This document shows, piece by piece, positions 8,767 to 17,232 of a stretch of DNA of 64,000 nt. Each line of letters begins with the position of its first letter. The stretch's first letter is position 1. The notes below the pieces were generated by a model that was not told the DNA's origin, searched no databases, and was given only the letters and a program-made list of their open reading frames with translations. The position numbers were made by a program, and so were the translations under genes. Source of the DNA: Rhodococcus jostii RHA1 (lineage in GTDB: Bacteria; Actinomycetota; Actinomycetes; Mycobacteriales; Mycobacteriaceae); contig NC_008268.1 of NCBI RefSeq assembly GCF_000014565.1, forward strand, positions 806,001-870,000. Reading direction: 5' to 3'.

Positions 8767-9922
8767 GCTGGGGCTCCTCACCGGACAGTTCCGCCAAGAT
8801 CTCCTCTGTCGACTGCCCCAGCAGCGGGGCGGCGCGCAGTGGTCCCACCGGCGAGTCACTGAGTCTGAGCGGACATCCCGGTACCGGCACCCGACCCCTC
8901 GCCGGGTGCTCGACGTACCGGATCATGCCGCGCTCGATCAGGTGCTCGTCCGTGTCGATCTCCCGGATCGACTTGACCGGCGCACACGGCACACCGGCGG
9001 CCTGTAGGTCCCGCACCAGTTCGGCGCGTGTGCGGGTCTTGGTGCACGCCGACATCTCTTCGTCGACCGCGTCGATGTTTGCGGCCCTGTCGCTCTCCTT
9101 GGAGAATCTGGGGTCGTCGACCAGCTCGGGCCGGCCCAGTGCGGTCGCGACACCGCGCCAGTGCCGTTCGGAGATGCAGATGATTGCCAGCCATCCGTCG
9201 CTGGCCTCGTAGATGTTGTAGGGCGCGAGCGCCATGCCCGAATGCCGATTTCCGGTGCGCTCGGGCAGTTTTCGGTCGGGATTGTTGTGCAGGCCGCCGA
9301 GGCTGGAGGCAAGCATGGGATAGATGGTGTCGTGCATCGACACCTCGACGAGCTGCCCCCGCCCCGTGCGTTCACGTTGGAACAGGGCCGCGCTGATCGC
9401 CCCGAACAGGTGGATGCCGCCGGAGAAGTCCACGAATGCGGCGCCCGCCTTGGTCGGTGGGCCGTCGGGCATTCCGGTGGCCGCGGCGCTGCCGGACATC
9501 GCCTGCACGGTGATGTCCATGGCCGACATGTGTGCGTACGGGCCCGTCGACCCGTAGCCCTTGCCGCGGGCCACGATCAGACGCGGATTATGCTCGAGGA
9601 GTTGTTCCGGGCCGAGCTGGAGCCGCTCGATGGTGCCCGGCGCGAAGTTTTCGATGAGTACGTCGGCGGTCTCGGCCAGATCGAGCAGCGCGTGGCGACC
9701 GGCGTCGGTCTTCAGGTCGAGGACCACACTGACCTTGTTGGAGTTGAGCATCACGAACTCGTGGGACTCGACCGGCTGGTGTGAGCGGAAGCGCAATTGC
9801 TCGCCGCCGGGTGGCTCGATCTTGATGACCTCGGCGCCCAGCTGCGCGAGAAGAAGTCCGCAGTACGGACCGTTGTAGATTTGGCCCAATTCGAGGACCC
9901 GGATGCCGTCAAACGCGGACAT
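8750..9922 (-). CDS. CaiB/BaiF family CoA-transferase
   Basis: 390-residue family III CoA-transferase that would move CoA from a donor thioester to a carboxylic acid. It starts MSAFDGIRVLELGQIYNGPY, has VIKIEPPGG, DVLIENFAPGTIERLQLG, and the nucleophilic Asp in MSAMDITVQAMSG (D136). It is the first gene of the overlapping block CoA-transferase, MaoC halves, AtuA-like, acyl-CoA dehydrogenase, so it probably activates the growth substrate. The ATG at 9922 has GGAGAGGCAAG upstream. Confidence 0.92.
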   Translation of the reverse strand: MSAFDGIRVLELGQIYNGPYCGLLLAQLGAEVIKIEPPGGEQLRFRSHQPVESHEFVMLNSNKVSVVLDLKTDAGRHALLDLAETADVLIENFAPGTIERLQLGPEQLLEHNPRLIVARGKGYGSTGPYAHMSAMDITVQAMSGSAAATGMPDGPPTKAGAAFVDFSGGIHLFGAISAALFQRERTGRGQLVEVSMHDTIYPMLASSLGGLHNNPDRKLPERTGNRHSGMALAPYNIYEASDGWLAIICISERHWRGVATALGRPELVDDPRFSKESDRAANIDAVDEEMSACTKTRTRAELVRDLQAAGVPCAPVKSIREIDTDEHLIERGMIRYVEHPARGRVPVPGCPLRLSDSPVGPLRAAPLLGQSTEEILAELSGEEPQHVPTA

Positions 9923-10443
9923 GATTGCTTGCCTCTCCGATCAGGAGTTGTTGACCGCGGCATCGCCGCAGTGGTCGTCTCGTCGCTGCGCGCGTCTTCA
10001 CCGGAGCAGCACCTCCCTGTTTCCTTTTGGCGCCCAACAACTCTGGTTCGCAGAAGTTTCGGTGATTTGACGATGAAATGTGCCTCGCGGTCCTACTCCA
10101 CACTGCACACAGGCCAGACATCTGGCGGCGAGCAGCACCCGCACGGCCATGTCCGAGGCCACCAGCCCGGTCAGTTCGACAATTGTTCCTCGACGGGAAC
10201 CCACGGTGGATCGCGCGCACATCAGGTCGGGCCGAGGCCGCTGAGCCCCCGGGCGCCAGCTGCAGCCAGGACGGTAAGCGCAGCCGACGCTGCGACATGT
10301 CGTCCGACAAGAGCGTGGAGCTGCTCACCTGCACGACACCGTCTTTCGGCCTTCTTGAACTGCCGTCGCGGGTGGCCCGGGTGGCTCCGCCCGGCGCGGG
10401 TGTGATGCCGCGCGCGGGCGGCAACCGTGGAGGTAGGGAGATG
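9923..10443. other. Intergenic region ahead of the CoA-transferase operon
   Basis: 521 bases holding the presumed promoter of the minus-strand operon. Minus-strand frames in this stretch, including one beginning MCARSTVGSRRGTIVELTGL (about 10222), look like possible pieces of a decayed gene but could not be assigned. No intact gene is supported. Confidence 0.4.
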
Positions 10444-10998
10444 TCAGGATTTGATGACGCCGGCGGAGCCGCCGTGGATGTAGCCGACCGGTCCGGTGCC
10501 CTGAGCCACCGCCACCGTCTCGGTCACGTGCTGAATGGAGGTCGCGTCATTGATCGAATGCAGCGTGCCGTCCTGGTTGAATCCGATTTGCGCGCCTTCC
10601 ATCCACAGCAGCACGACGGTGTCCTCGGTGTTGTCCTCGGGGCAGTAGAACGTGTGGACCGAGCCGCCGGGCTCGTAGAGGTAGGAGCCGGCGACCTGAG
10701 GCTGATCCGGGTACTCGGCGTACTTCCAGCAGCCTGAGAACGTCCACACCTCGGCAGTACCGGTGTGGTAGTGGACGGGCAAGAGGCAACCGGGCGCCAT
10801 GGTGGCCATGAGCACCACCTGCCCCTTCTCGGGATCCAGGCGCAGCGGCTGAATGTGGATCCCCGGGCCCATAGCGTGCTCGAGCAGCGGGATCTCATCG
10901 ATATTCACGGTCAGAAGGTCATCCTGCGGCAGAGCGACCAACGGCAGCGGGACGCCGGTCTTGGTGCGGATCATCCCTGGAGAGACTGGTGCGGTCAT
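10444..10998 (-). CDS. Cupin dioxygenase, 2,4'-dihydroxyacetophenone dioxygenase-like
   Basis: 184-residue single-domain cupin. The first metal motif is in LPVHYHTGTAEVWTFSG and the second histidine in PGGSVHTFYCPED. WKYAEYPDQPQVAGSY resembles the ChrR/DAD-like cupins that cleave 2,4'-dihydroxyacetophenone, so an iron dioxygenase for an aromatic ketone is plausible but unproven. The ATG at 10998 is chosen over the 11151 extension, which would run through the divergent promoter. It is transcribed away from the IclR gene at 11134 and is probably its target. Confidence 0.75.
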   Translation of the reverse strand: MTAPVSPGMIRTKTGVPLPLVALPQDDLLTVNIDEIPLLEHAMGPGIHIQPLRLDPEKGQVVLMATMAPGCLLPVHYHTGTAEVWTFSGCWKYAEYPDQPQVAGSYLYEPGGSVHTFYCPEDNTEDTVVLLWMEGAQIGFNQDGTLHSINDATSIQHVTETVAVAQGTGPVGYIHGGSAGVIKS

Positions 10999-11036
10999 GG
11001 TCTGACCCCTTCGTACGTACGGATTTACGGATGTAG

Positions 11037-11058
11037 AACCGGATTTCCGGATCCGGTT
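11037..11058. promoter_or_regulatory. Candidate IclR operator (perfect inverted repeat)
   Basis: In the divergent cupin/IclR intergenic DNA, the 8-base arm AACCGGAT is followed by six bases and then its exact complement ATCCGGTT. The site lies 39 bases upstream of the cupin ATG and 76 bases upstream of the IclR start. A second palindrome, CGTACGTACG, sits at 11012-11021. Dyads of this kind are usual IclR binding sites. Confidence 0.55.
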
Positions 11059-11133
11059 TGAGAGTACTGTGACGCGCGCCTCTTCGCAAGGTGCGGAGCT
11101 CATCTGTTTGAGGCGTTTGCTAGGGTCACCGGC

Positions 11134-11874
11134 ATGCCTGCTCGCCCGCATCGCACAGTCGACCGCGTGATCGAGATCCTCGAGACCGTGTCTTTGAGCC
11201 CGCGCGGCGTGACGTTGGCCGAGCTGACAACCGCCCTGGACGCGGCGAAGAGCTCCGTGCAGGAGCTGACCAACGGACTACTCGCCCGCGGCTATCTTCT
11301 CGAGGAGGAGCGCCGGTTCCACCTCGGACCGGGGCCGTTCGTCCTCGCCGCACGCGCGAACAAGCTGGCCGCACTCTCACTCGATCACCAATTCGTCGCC
11401 GAGCTGGGCGAGGTCCTCGGATGCACCGTCCTCGTCGCAGTACGCGTCGGGGACGCCATCGTCTTCACCGACCTCGCGGGTGAAGAATCACCCAGCCTCA
11501 CCTTCGTCGCCCGCACCCACGCCCGGCGCCCGTTGTACACGACCGCCGCCGGAAAAACCGTGCTCGCCAACGTCCCCGACGACGAGATGTACCGCCTCCT
11601 CGACCTCGCCGCCCCCGAGCAGGCAAGCGAAGTCCGACAATTCCTCACCGAGCTCCCCGAGATCCGCTCCCGCCGACTCGCCTTCAACCGCGGAGTCACG
11701 CTCGCAGACGCATACGCCGTGGCCACGCCTCTGCTGGCACCCGACGGCAGTCTGATCGCGGCGATCAGCGCGGCCGTCGACGCGTCGGCGGCGGAGGGGC
11801 TCGACGATATCGGCGAAAAGCTCAAGAAAGCTGTTGCCAGTCTCGGTCCTCAATACGGGCTCAAACTGGACTGA
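11134..11874 (+). CDS. IclR family transcriptional regulator
   Basis: 246 residues. The N-terminal winged helix-turn-helix (HRTVDRVIEILETVS, VTLAELTTALDAAKSSVQEL, YLLEEERRFHLGPGPF) is followed by an IclR effector domain (VLVAVRVGDAIVFTDLAGEE, LYTTAAGKTVLANVPDDE, RGVTLADAYAVATPLLAPDG). It is divergent from the cupin dioxygenase with a strong inverted repeat between them, so it probably controls the cupin, possibly together with the CoA-transferase operon. The effector is unknown. Confidence 0.9.
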   Translation: MPARPHRTVDRVIEILETVSLSPRGVTLAELTTALDAAKSSVQELTNGLLARGYLLEEERRFHLGPGPFVLAARANKLAALSLDHQFVAELGEVLGCTVLVAVRVGDAIVFTDLAGEESPSLTFVARTHARRPLYTTAAGKTVLANVPDDEMYRLLDLAAPEQASEVRQFLTELPEIRSRRLAFNRGVTLADAYAVATPLLAPDGSLIAAISAAVDASAAEGLDDIGEKLKKAVASLGPQYGLKLD

Positions 11875-11934
11875 AAGCCTGAACACCCGGCGCGCGCCAG
11901 GCGAGATTCCGAGCGGCTATGTGGCGGTTGCGCC

Positions 11935-12579
11935 TCAGGGTTGATCGTCAGCGTCGGGTAAGGGGCGTCTGCAGATTTCGTGGGCTTCGTCGGCCGAGAC
12001 GCCGAACATGCGCAACAGGTCCTCGGTGACTTGGTCGGTGTCCTCCGCGTCGTCACGTTCGGGGTGCTCGTGCAGCAGTTGACCCAGACAGAGTGCGGCC
12101 CCCGCTGTGATCGTCAGGGCCAGTTCGGGATCGCGCACGCTGAACCTGCCCGCACGGGCGGCTGCCTCGATGTCGCGGCGAGCTCTCGGCGCCAGGCCCT
12201 TGTCCGAGCTGACCAGACTCGGCCCGTCGCGGAGCAGAACTTTGCTCAGTTCGGGATTCCTGCGATGCAGGCGTCCGGTCAGACGGAAGCTCTGCGCAAA
12301 GATCTGGGCAGGGTCGTCCAGATCGGCGGTCAGTTCGTCGAGTATCGCGCCGTGGCGGTCGAGGGCCTCCTCCACGGCCGCGTGAAAGAGCTCCTCTTTG
12401 GTCTGAAAGTGGTTGTAGAACGACCCCATTCCGACATCAGCGGCCTGGGTGATCTCGAGAATCGGGGCGGTCAGCTTCCCGGCCGCCATGAAGGACTGGG
12501 CTGCGCGCACGAGTGCGGCGCGGGTCCGCGCTTTGCGCCGTTCCAGACGGTTCGGTGCATCGGTGATCTGCTCGGTCAT
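11935..12579 (-). CDS. TetR family transcriptional regulator
   Basis: 214 residues. The HTH segment is RKARTRAALVRAAQSFMAAG, then ITQAADVGMGSFYNHFQTK and EELFHAAVEEALDRHG, a typical TetR N-terminal domain. The C-terminal ligand domain is less conserved. Part of its DNA (12351-12429) is duplicated at 13321-13399 with six mismatches over 79 bases. Likely target: itself and the membrane-protein gene upstream. Confidence 0.9.
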   Translation of the reverse strand: MTEQITDAPNRLERRKARTRAALVRAAQSFMAAGKLTAPILEITQAADVGMGSFYNHFQTKEELFHAAVEEALDRHGAILDELTADLDDPAQIFAQSFRLTGRLHRRNPELSKVLLRDGPSLVSSDKGLAPRARRDIEAAARAGRFSVRDPELALTITAGAALCLGQLLHEHPERDDAEDTDQVTEDLLRMFGVSADEAHEICRRPLPDADDQP

Positions 12580-12635
12580 GCCTGCGTGCCCTTCTCCTGA
12601 TCCGTCCGACCTTGCCCTACACTACCCGGGCGTCA

Positions 12636-12645
12636 TCAATATTGA
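12636..12645. promoter_or_regulatory. Candidate TetR operator palindrome
   Basis: TCAATATTGA is a perfect 10-base palindrome, flanked by CGTCA on the left and CG on the right, 57 bases upstream of the TetR start. It is AT-rich within GC-rich DNA, as expected for an autoregulatory TetR operator overlapping a promoter. Inference from position and symmetry only. Confidence 0.4.
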
Positions 12646-12704
12646 CGAATTCCTCAAACTTGGCAGCCACTCCAGTCCGCAAGCAGCAGCCACACACGGA
12701 CTAG

Positions 12705-13304
12705 CTAATGGCCGAGGATCTTGATGCCGACCACGAGTACGCCCACACCGACCAAACCTGCGATAGTGAACAGCTTTTGCCACCAACGTAATTGGGCCAT
12801 TCTCACGGCAAACAGAGCAATGACCCCCAGTTCGACGACGAGGATCCACATCGCGATCCACATCGCCGTGGACAGGCTCAACAGCCCGACGGCGGCGGCG
12901 ACCAATATCAGCAGGGGCAAGACCGCGGCCTCCACAATCTGGCCGGAGGCCTGCAACATCCGCAGCGCTGCCCGTCCGCGCGGAGCACTGTGGTGCGCGC
13001 CGAGGTGCGCTACCCAGTCGGCCAGCAGGCTCGCCGCCCAGAGCCCGCCGGTGGCCACCGCGACATCGAGGACCCGAGACCATGGGCTTGTCTCGGGAGC
13101 CGTATAGCGGACGAGGACGGCGAGCGTCGCCAAACACGTCATCGCGCCGTACACACGCTCCCGCAGGAGCGCGACGACCTGCTCCACGGGAATCTCTTCT
13201 CTATTTGCCTCACTGGCCGCACTCACGTCGGCCACCACGTGAATCGGTTCGAATCTGCCCTGCCCGAGCAACCGCTGCATCAAACCCATTCCAGCCATCA
13301 GCAT
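12705..13304 (-). CDS. Integral membrane protein, about 5 transmembrane segments
   Basis: About 199 residues if started at the ATG at 13304 (MLMAGMGLMQRLLGQGRFEP). Hydrophobic segments: YGAMTCLATLAVLVRY, LDVAVATGGLWAASLLADW, EAAVLPLLILVAAAVGLLS, AMWIAMWILVVELGVIALFA and FTIAGLVGVGVLVVGIKIL. No catalytic motif or known family was recognised. The frame continues without a stop into a TetR scrap and an ATP-grasp fragment upstream, so the 557-codon open frame is a chimera produced by rearrangement. The start is uncertain because the native promoter may have been lost. Confidence 0.6.
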   Translation of the reverse strand: MLMAGMGLMQRLLGQGRFEPIHVVADVSAASEANREEIPVEQVVALLRERVYGAMTCLATLAVLVRYTAPETSPWSRVLDVAVATGGLWAASLLADWVAHLGAHHSAPRGRAALRMLQASGQIVEAAVLPLLILVAAAVGLLSLSTAMWIAMWILVVELGVIALFAVRMAQLRWWQKLFTIAGLVGVGVLVVGIKILGH

Positions 13305-13320
13305 CCCGCCGACGACGCGT

Positions 13321-13399
13321 CGTGGCGGTCGAGGGCCTCCTCCACGGCCACGTGGAAGAGCTCCTCCTCGGTCTGAATGTGGTTGTAGAACGCCCCCAT
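13321..13399. repeat. Duplicated TetR segment (direct repeat of 12351-12429)
   Basis: Hand alignment gives 73 of 79 identical bases between 13321-13399 and 12351-12429 in the same orientation, 970 bases apart. The segment encodes the TetR motif FYNH(F/I)QT(K/E)EELFH in the copy's own minus-strand frame, but in the long chimeric ORF it is read out of frame as a Gly/Arg/Pro-rich stretch. It marks the junction between an ATP-grasp gene fragment and the membrane-protein gene. Confidence 0.85.
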
Positions 13400-14216
13400 A
13401 GTACTCGGGATGAACGAACCCGAATTCGATGTCGAAGGTCTTGATCAGTTTCTCGATCTGACGAGTGATCTCCGGACGGTACCTCTCCAACTCCGGTGTG
13501 GCCGGGACGAACACGGAGTATCCGAGGGTCACGTACTCCGAGATGTTGAGGAAGCGGATCTTTCCGTTGTGAATCCATGCCTCGACTGCGAACTCCCACC
13601 CGTCCAGATGAGACTCCATCAAGACCGGGAACTCCTCGTCCGGGATGGTGTCGACCTCATCCGGGGTGCGGATCACCCGGTGCCCGAGACTGCCGGCCTT
13701 GTCGAAGGCTTTGAGATGGATCGGATCGTTCGGGTCGCCGTCCAACTTGAGCAATGTCTGGTTGACTCGCTTGAGGAATCGGATGACGTCGTCGCGTTCG
13801 TGGGCTTCCTCGAAGATTCCCACGCGGATGCCGCCGAGTTGGGCGCGACGTTTCATCAAGGCCTTGTCGCGCAGCAGCAGAGACTGGCCGAAGAGTCGTG
13901 GATTGTCGAGAAGAACGGAGTTGATCGCGCCCGCCCACTCGACGGTCTCCTCGAACAGTGGGATCGCGACGTCGACACCTTTCTCCTTCAGCGTCTCGGC
14001 GATCTCCATAGAACGATCGTTCAATCGCTCGAAATTCCACGGCACATACGGAATTCCGTGTTCCTTGCAATAATCTTCGGCCCAATCGGGCGCGACGACG
14101 AGATATCGCCTGTCGAAACGGTCAACAGCTTCGATAGCATTCAAACTCCAACCCAGAAGGGCGACATACCCTTTCTCTGGGTTTCTGGTTTTCGATTCGG
14201 GCTTCGACACCGACAA
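13400..14216 (-). pseudogene. 5' fragment of an ATP-grasp domain protein
   Basis: About 270 residues of an ATP-grasp enzyme beginning near the TTG at 14216 (AGGAG seven bases upstream) or the GTG at 14210: YVALLGWSLNAIEAVDRFDR, LVVAPDWAEDYCKEHGIPYV, SLLLRDKALMKRRAQLGGIR, LLKLDGDPNDPIHLKAFDKA, LMESHLDGWEFAVEAWIHNG. The sequence ends abruptly after EFGFVHPEYY, where family members should continue into the metal-binding Glu/Asn strands, and passes into a TetR scrap. The protein would therefore lack part of the active site. The original substrate is unknown. Confidence 0.7.
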
Positions 14217-14346
14217 CTCTCTGCTCCTCTCGAAAGGCATTCGGAACGCATGAGCGGGCAGACGAAATTCGGGCGTGGCCGCAGCGTCGTTGACAGCGCG
14301 GTAACGCTCGATTGCGTCGATCTTCACCGCATCCATGCAGTGAAGG

Positions 14347-14778
14347 CTACCTGCAGGCGGTTTTCGGCCCGTTCCCACACCGGTTCAGTGCCGTCTCACA
14401 CCGGCCTGACCAGCCGAGACGTTGTTTGGGTTGTTTCAGATCGATGCACGGGGTGTGCTCGATGAGAGGGGTATCGATGCGGCGGTGTCGGTGTGTGTGG
14501 TCACTGCATGGCAGCAGGCGGTCACTACGTTGTGGTGTAAGGCACCACCTGGTTGCCGCCAATGCGTCCGTTTTCCAACGGCCGAGGACGTTTCCGCTCT
14601 CGTCGAAGACGAACACCAGGGTCCGACCACGGAAGGTTTCGACCGCGCGGTCGCCGAGCGACACGGTTCCTACTGCATTCGAGGGCAGTGTTTCGATGTT
14701 CGCATCCGTGTACTGCGGTGCGGTGCTGCAGGAGGCAGCGGCCATCATCACCGCCACCAACGCCGCAACATGGGCCAC
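14347..14778 (-). pseudogene. Lipoprotein-like ORF remnant
   Basis: Starting from a GTG at 14778 the frame reads VAHVAALVAVMMAAASC, a hydrophobic stretch ending in a plausible lipobox Cys, then STAPQYTDANIETLPSNAVG and RTLVFVFDESGNVLGRWKTD. The carboxyl part (CLTPQRSDRLLPCSDHTHRH onward) loses natural composition, suggesting truncation. The same frame continues upstream into the LuxR remnant with no stop between, so this is probably fused debris. Function unknown. Confidence 0.4.
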
Positions 14779-14779
14779 A

Positions 14780-15345
14780 GAATCTTCTCTGCGTGTTTCG
14801 ACGACCCATGCCGCGACCTGTGCGCGTGAAGTGAATCCCAACTTCGTAAGTAGGTGTTCGACATGGCCTCTGAGCGGTGCGAGGGGAAATTACCAACCGA
14901 GCAGCGATCTCCTTATTCGTCAGGCCCTCGGCAATCAGATCAGCAACCTCCAGCTCACGCCTTGTCAGGTGTGCGGCGGGACCGCAAGGGATCGCCTCCG
15001 GAGGATGAAGTTGCTCACCCAAGGCATAGGCGACCGCGGCGTCGAAACCTAACGCCGCGCCGTCACGATGCGCAGATGCATAAGCCTCCGTACTCGAGGC
15101 ACGCTGCGTCGCGCCTTCACAGGCTTTCTGGTACTCGCTCAAATTGGGCAGTACCACAATCGGGCTTCCCACAGACCGGCTGAGCTCCTCCGATGCCCGA
15201 TCCATGCCAGCGCCTGCAGACACAGGCTTGCGTTGAACCGGTCATTCACTTTGAGGTCGATTTGCAGCGCCTGTTCGAGCAGCTGGACGCCTCGTTCACG
15301 ATTGCCGCGTCGCCACACGGCGACCGCCACTCCGGGACGATGGGG
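14780..15345 (-). pseudogene. LuxR-ATPase regulator remnant (C-terminal part, multiply disrupted)
   Basis: Pieces of the same family as the genes at 47-2428 and 32425-34746 lie in three frames. VWRRGNRERGVQLLEQALQ and NASLCLQALAWIG match the TPR region. After a short deletion and frame change come ELSRSVGSPIVVLPNLSEYQ and LTRRELEVADLIAEGLTNKE, the HTH. After a further one-base shift near 14868, where an extra base falls in the codons for TAQGHVEH, comes TKLGFTSRAQVAAWVVETRR. The N-terminal ATPase domain is absent. Non-functional. Confidence 0.8.
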
Positions 15346-15590
15346 GTCGACTGGAAGTATCCCTTCGGGGCGAATTCGAGCATTGTCTCCAGCTCCATCG
15401 AAGGATGAGCCATCGCACCCGTGACACGGGCGATGTCCGACCAGCGCAGCCACCGCGTATGCCCGCCGTCGTCGACCGACTGCACCGGGTACAGCACGCG
15501 GCCATAGGCTTCGAACCGGGCGGGCACGAGTGAGACCACCGTGGTTTTCCGCATCACCTCGACTCCGTCGCGAACCCAGTACCCAGCTGA
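15340..15590 (-). pseudogene. Fragment of a conserved actinobacterial hypothetical protein
   Basis: The frame YWVRDGVEVMRKTTVVSLVP, then ARFEAYGRVLYPVQ, RWLRWSDIARVTG and AMAHPSMELETML resembles a common actinobacterial protein of unknown function (PxxFxAYxRxxHP and HPEMQ-type motifs, from memory). It is cut at both ends: at about 15335 it passes out of frame into LuxR-ATPase sequence and upstream no natural start is visible. Confidence 0.5.
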
Positions 15591-15837
15591 CATGTCGTTC
15601 CAAATCCTGCCATTCGCTTGCCATACAGCCAGTCTCCGCAGGCCGCCGAATCACCACGCGTGTTTGCAGGAACCCGCACCGGGACGAAGTGACGTCCCAG
15701 AGCATGCTGGCGGCAGTCCGCCTTCGTTCCGTAAGCGGATCCGTTAGCGGTGAAGCGCTGTGCGCGGTTTGCGGCTGTGGGCAGGCGGCGCCGCGGCCCG
15801 CATGCCATCCTCGAGGAATTGCACGAACGTGGTGGTC

Positions 15838-17059
15838 GGTGACGGTGGAGCTGCTCGGCGGGCGCGGCGAGGAACTGTAGCCATGGCCCGGCCGCGTCTT
15901 CGCGGTCGGACCGTCGCATACCTTCAGCGATCTCGCGAATGCGATCAACGACGCCGTCGCCCGGTGGGACCGCTCGCACCTGTCGATGTTCACCCTTGCC
16001 GATGGACGAATGGTCACCGACACGGAGACCGGGGCCGAGATGGTGGAGTCACTCGGCGGGCCCATCACCGAGGCGGTGAACATCGAGTCGGCCAAAGTCG
16101 CCCGGCTCCTGAAGCCCGGGGCGGAGTTCCGGTTCACCTTCGACCTGGGTGATGACTGGACCCACCGCTGTCTGATCGGCGGCGACAAGGTCGACCCCCT
16201 GGAAGTGCTGGGGATCACGCCAGGGAAGCCTCTGCGTACTGGGGGTGGGGCGCCATCCCGGATCAGTACGGGCGCCGGTGGTCCGACGACGACGGGCAGA
16301 GCCGAGCACCGCGCAGACCGAGCCATCCGCACCCGATGCTGCTGCACGCGTGGCCCGCACAGGACCAGGTGCCCGCACTCGATGTGTCCGAGCTGCGCGC
16401 AGCTATCGCGACAGCAGATGCCGCCAGGTTCCTCACCGCGATGCGGGGGACATGACGTCGACGACGCGCTGCAACAGGTAGGGGCCGGAATACCGATGGC
16501 ACTGAAGCAGCGACGGGAGCAGGCCGAGCCGGTGGCGGTGTCGGTCATCAACCGGCTGACCTGGCGCGCCGGCGCGGGTGACGGGGTGCTGGCCGAGGAC
16601 CTGCTCGCGTGTCTGCGCGGCGAGCCGCTGGCCGGGCGGGTGGTGCCAGTCGACCTCGAGATGCTCGGTGCCGAATTGGAGGGGGATCTGGGCATGTCCA
16701 CCGGTAGCTACCTCGACCTGCGCACCGGACAGGTGTACGACGCCAGCAGCACTGATCCGATGATGGTCGGCGAGGACGCCGCCGTCGACGTGGAGACCGA
16801 GCCCGACCGGTGGCTCCGGTTCGACCGCACCGGCTCGCGGGATGGCTGGCGGGACATGGCGGCCTTCGCCGAGCGGCAACACGATTCGGCGCTGCGGGAG
16901 CGGCTGGAGCAAGCGATCGAGGGCAAGGGCGCGTTCGGCCGATTCCGCGACCTCGTCCACCAGGAGAGCCTCACCGACCCGTGGTACACCTTCGCCACCG
17001 ACCGCCAAATGGGTCGTGCCCGCGAGTTCCTCGCCGACAACGGCATCCGCGTGGGCTGA
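15838..17059 (+). pseudogene. Decayed pRiA4b ORF-3-like / UPF0158 fusion protein
   Basis: The first half carries the pRiA4b/IS1096-Orf type signature (AVGPSHTFSDLANAINDAVA, FTFDLGDDWTHRCLIGGDKV, VLGITPGKP). The second half is UPF0158-like (YLDLRTGQVYD, RFDRTGSRDGWRDMAAFAER, AIEGKGAFGRFRDLVHQE). Damage: an in-frame TAG at about 15878, after ELLGGRGEEL; a frame change near 16230, where PYWGWGAIPDQYGRRW is read in another frame; and a return shift near 16440. The long open frame 15986-17059 only bridges these defects. Such proteins are often passengers of mobile elements. Confidence 0.7.
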
Positions 17060-17232
17060 CGGGCACCACACAGGAACTGCTTGACCACCGGCTCCTCACT
17101 GGTGAGCAGCACCTCCCGCGGACCGAACATCACCAGATGACGACGGAACAGCATGCCGATGTTGTCCGGCACCGTCCGCGCGAGGTTGATGTTGTGCGAG
17201 ACGATCAGGATCGTCGCGACGATCTCGGCGGC
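17058..17232 (-). pseudogene. C-terminal fragment of an Mce/MlaF-type ABC ATPase
   Basis: About 58 codons read ATILIVSHNINLARTVPDN, then IGMLFRRHLVMFGPREVLLT and SEEPVVKQFLCGARQ. This is the end of the ATPase that energises Mce lipid importers: H-loop SHN and the conserved PDNIGMLFR segment. Walker A, the signature motif and Walker B are all absent, so it is non-functional. Its end touches the stop of the UPF0158 remnant. Confidence 0.75.

Noticed and set aside
9909..10424. Minus-strand 171-codon ORF upstream of the CoA-transferase
   Set aside because: It overlaps the CoA-transferase start, reads as Arg/Ser-rich shadow protein and has no domain.
12705..14378. Single 557-residue ATP-grasp/membrane fusion protein
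   Set aside because: The middle is a TetR segment read out of frame, so the open frame is a recombination artefact and not a designed fusion.
15986..17059. Intact 357-residue gene
   Set aside because: Family motifs run out of frame between about 16230 and 16440 and a stop precedes the start, so it was treated as a pseudogene.
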